Assembly: GCA_964017065.1 (NCBI GenBank)
Contig: OZ024783.1
Span: forward strand, 14,701,820 to 14,765,819
DNA length: 64,000 nt
Reading direction: 5' to 3'
Source of the DNA: Haliclona indistincta
Taxonomy: Eukaryota; Porifera; Demospongiae; Haplosclerida; Chalinidae
Numbering within the stretch: the first letter of the stretch is position 1; every line of letters begins with the position of its first letter. The notes under the pieces are model-generated. The model ran no database searches. It was not told the DNA's origin and saw nothing but the letters and a program-made list of their open reading frames with translations. This document shows, one piece after another, positions 63,369-64,000 of this stretch. Both the position numbers and the translations under genes were made by a program.

Positions 63369-63618
63369 TTTGACTTTCGCCACCTAAATTTAGGTGCCTC
63401 TAATCAATTTTAGATCAAAATTCATTAGAAGGCTACCTAAATTTAGGTGGCCTATATTTGCCAAGTCTATCAAATTTAAATTGAGGTGGTGTTGTCTAGC
63501 TATTAGCAAAGTTGCCTAAATTAAGTTTAGTTGGGGTGTTTGATTTTAGCCTACATTTAGGTAAAACTGCTTGAAACAGTGTAAATTTAGGCCTATAGTT
63601 TAGGTGGTGAAAGTCAAA
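63369..63618. mobile_element. 250-bp MITE with CCTAAATTTAGG palindromes
   Basis: TTTGACTTTCGCCACCTAAA is inverted as TTTAGGTGGTGAAAGTCAAA (one mismatch); inside, the CACCTAAATTTAGGTG palindrome recurs. Confidence 0.85.
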
Positions 63619-63733
63619 CTTTTTGCAATTTCGTATGCTTTCTTAGACATGTACTAAAGATTATCGAAAAATTGTTTCAAATCTGCAACAAAATAATTAA
63701 TAATTAATTTTACAAAACAAAAAATAATAATTA

Positions 63734-64000
63734 TGCACCAATGGTGCAGATACCTCGGTGGAATTGCATGCATACTGCACACTGACATGCTTTGACAGCA
63801 CACAGCAACTACAGCTATTCTATCAGCAGATGATGACTGTAACAGATTTACAAAGCACAATGCAAGCAATTGATACAAGCTGGAAAATAACATAGTATGC
63901 TACTAATTAGCTGGGCATGCACAAGCCATGCTCGTAGCAGCTTTTTTGGATTTTGCTGAATTTTATCCAGACCCGCCACGCTATCCTGTAGTCCAGATCA
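63734..64000 (-). mobile_element. CTCGG-family element copy 5, truncated by the window end
   Basis: Starts with GCACC-AAT-GGTGC hairpin and ATACCTCGGTGGAATTGCAT. Confidence 0.6.

Overview
The window looks like nuclear DNA of a marine invertebrate, most plausibly a sponge or another early-branching animal (inference). Genes are split by short GT..AG introns. The host-type products are small Rab GTPases, a beta-1,3-galactosyltransferase, a death-domain protein, a PH-domain protein and a secreted/multipass membrane protein. More than half of the DNA is recognisable transposon material. There are no bacterial-style operons, and no rRNA gene or CRISPR array was seen.

Layout. 1-5.5 kb: a Rab8/10/13-like gene (Rab A, plus strand; first exon almost entirely outside the window). 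5.6-21.4 kb: transposon territory, with two families of hairpin-plus-palindrome non-autonomous elements (called HP-A and HP-B here), a near-intact CR1/L2-type LINE, a DNA element with GTCCTAGGAC palindromes nested in one HP-A copy, and decayed P-element-like transposase DNA. 21.4-30.8 kb: a second Rab gene (Rab B) whose intron 2 has swollen to 8.7 kb. Its introns still align with those of Rab A, so many insertions can be read against an empty site in the paralogue. 31.9-38.7 kb: nested foldback and terminal-inverted-repeat (TIR) elements, including one that carries a RecQ-helicase-like exon. 38.8-44 kb: a minus-strand ISXO2/Merlin-like DDE transposase gene cut in two by later insertions. Between its halves lie two coding-type tandem arrays, one of which (84-bp unit) reads as repeated mini-exons with 48-nt introns. 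45.4-49.3 kb: a decayed copy of galactosyltransferase DNA, then a Cys-rich CXC-like ORF interrupted by a CACTA-type element. 50-64 kb: the most gene-like part, with a multipass membrane protein (minus), a PH-domain gene (minus), a canonical Rab (Rab C, minus), a galactosyltransferase (plus, two frameshifts) and a death-domain exon (minus), separated by more TIR elements.

The genes do not form one pathway. The three Rab genes share exactly the same internal exon lengths (122, 78, 90 and 66 nt) and so form one local duplicated family. Rab C keeps all GTPase motifs, while Rab A and Rab B have lost or changed several. The main interest is (1) the mini-exon minisatellite, (2) transposon insertions dated by paralogous introns, (3) interrupted ORFs whose frame closes again once the insertion and one target duplication are ignored, and (4) unusual non-autonomous element architectures.
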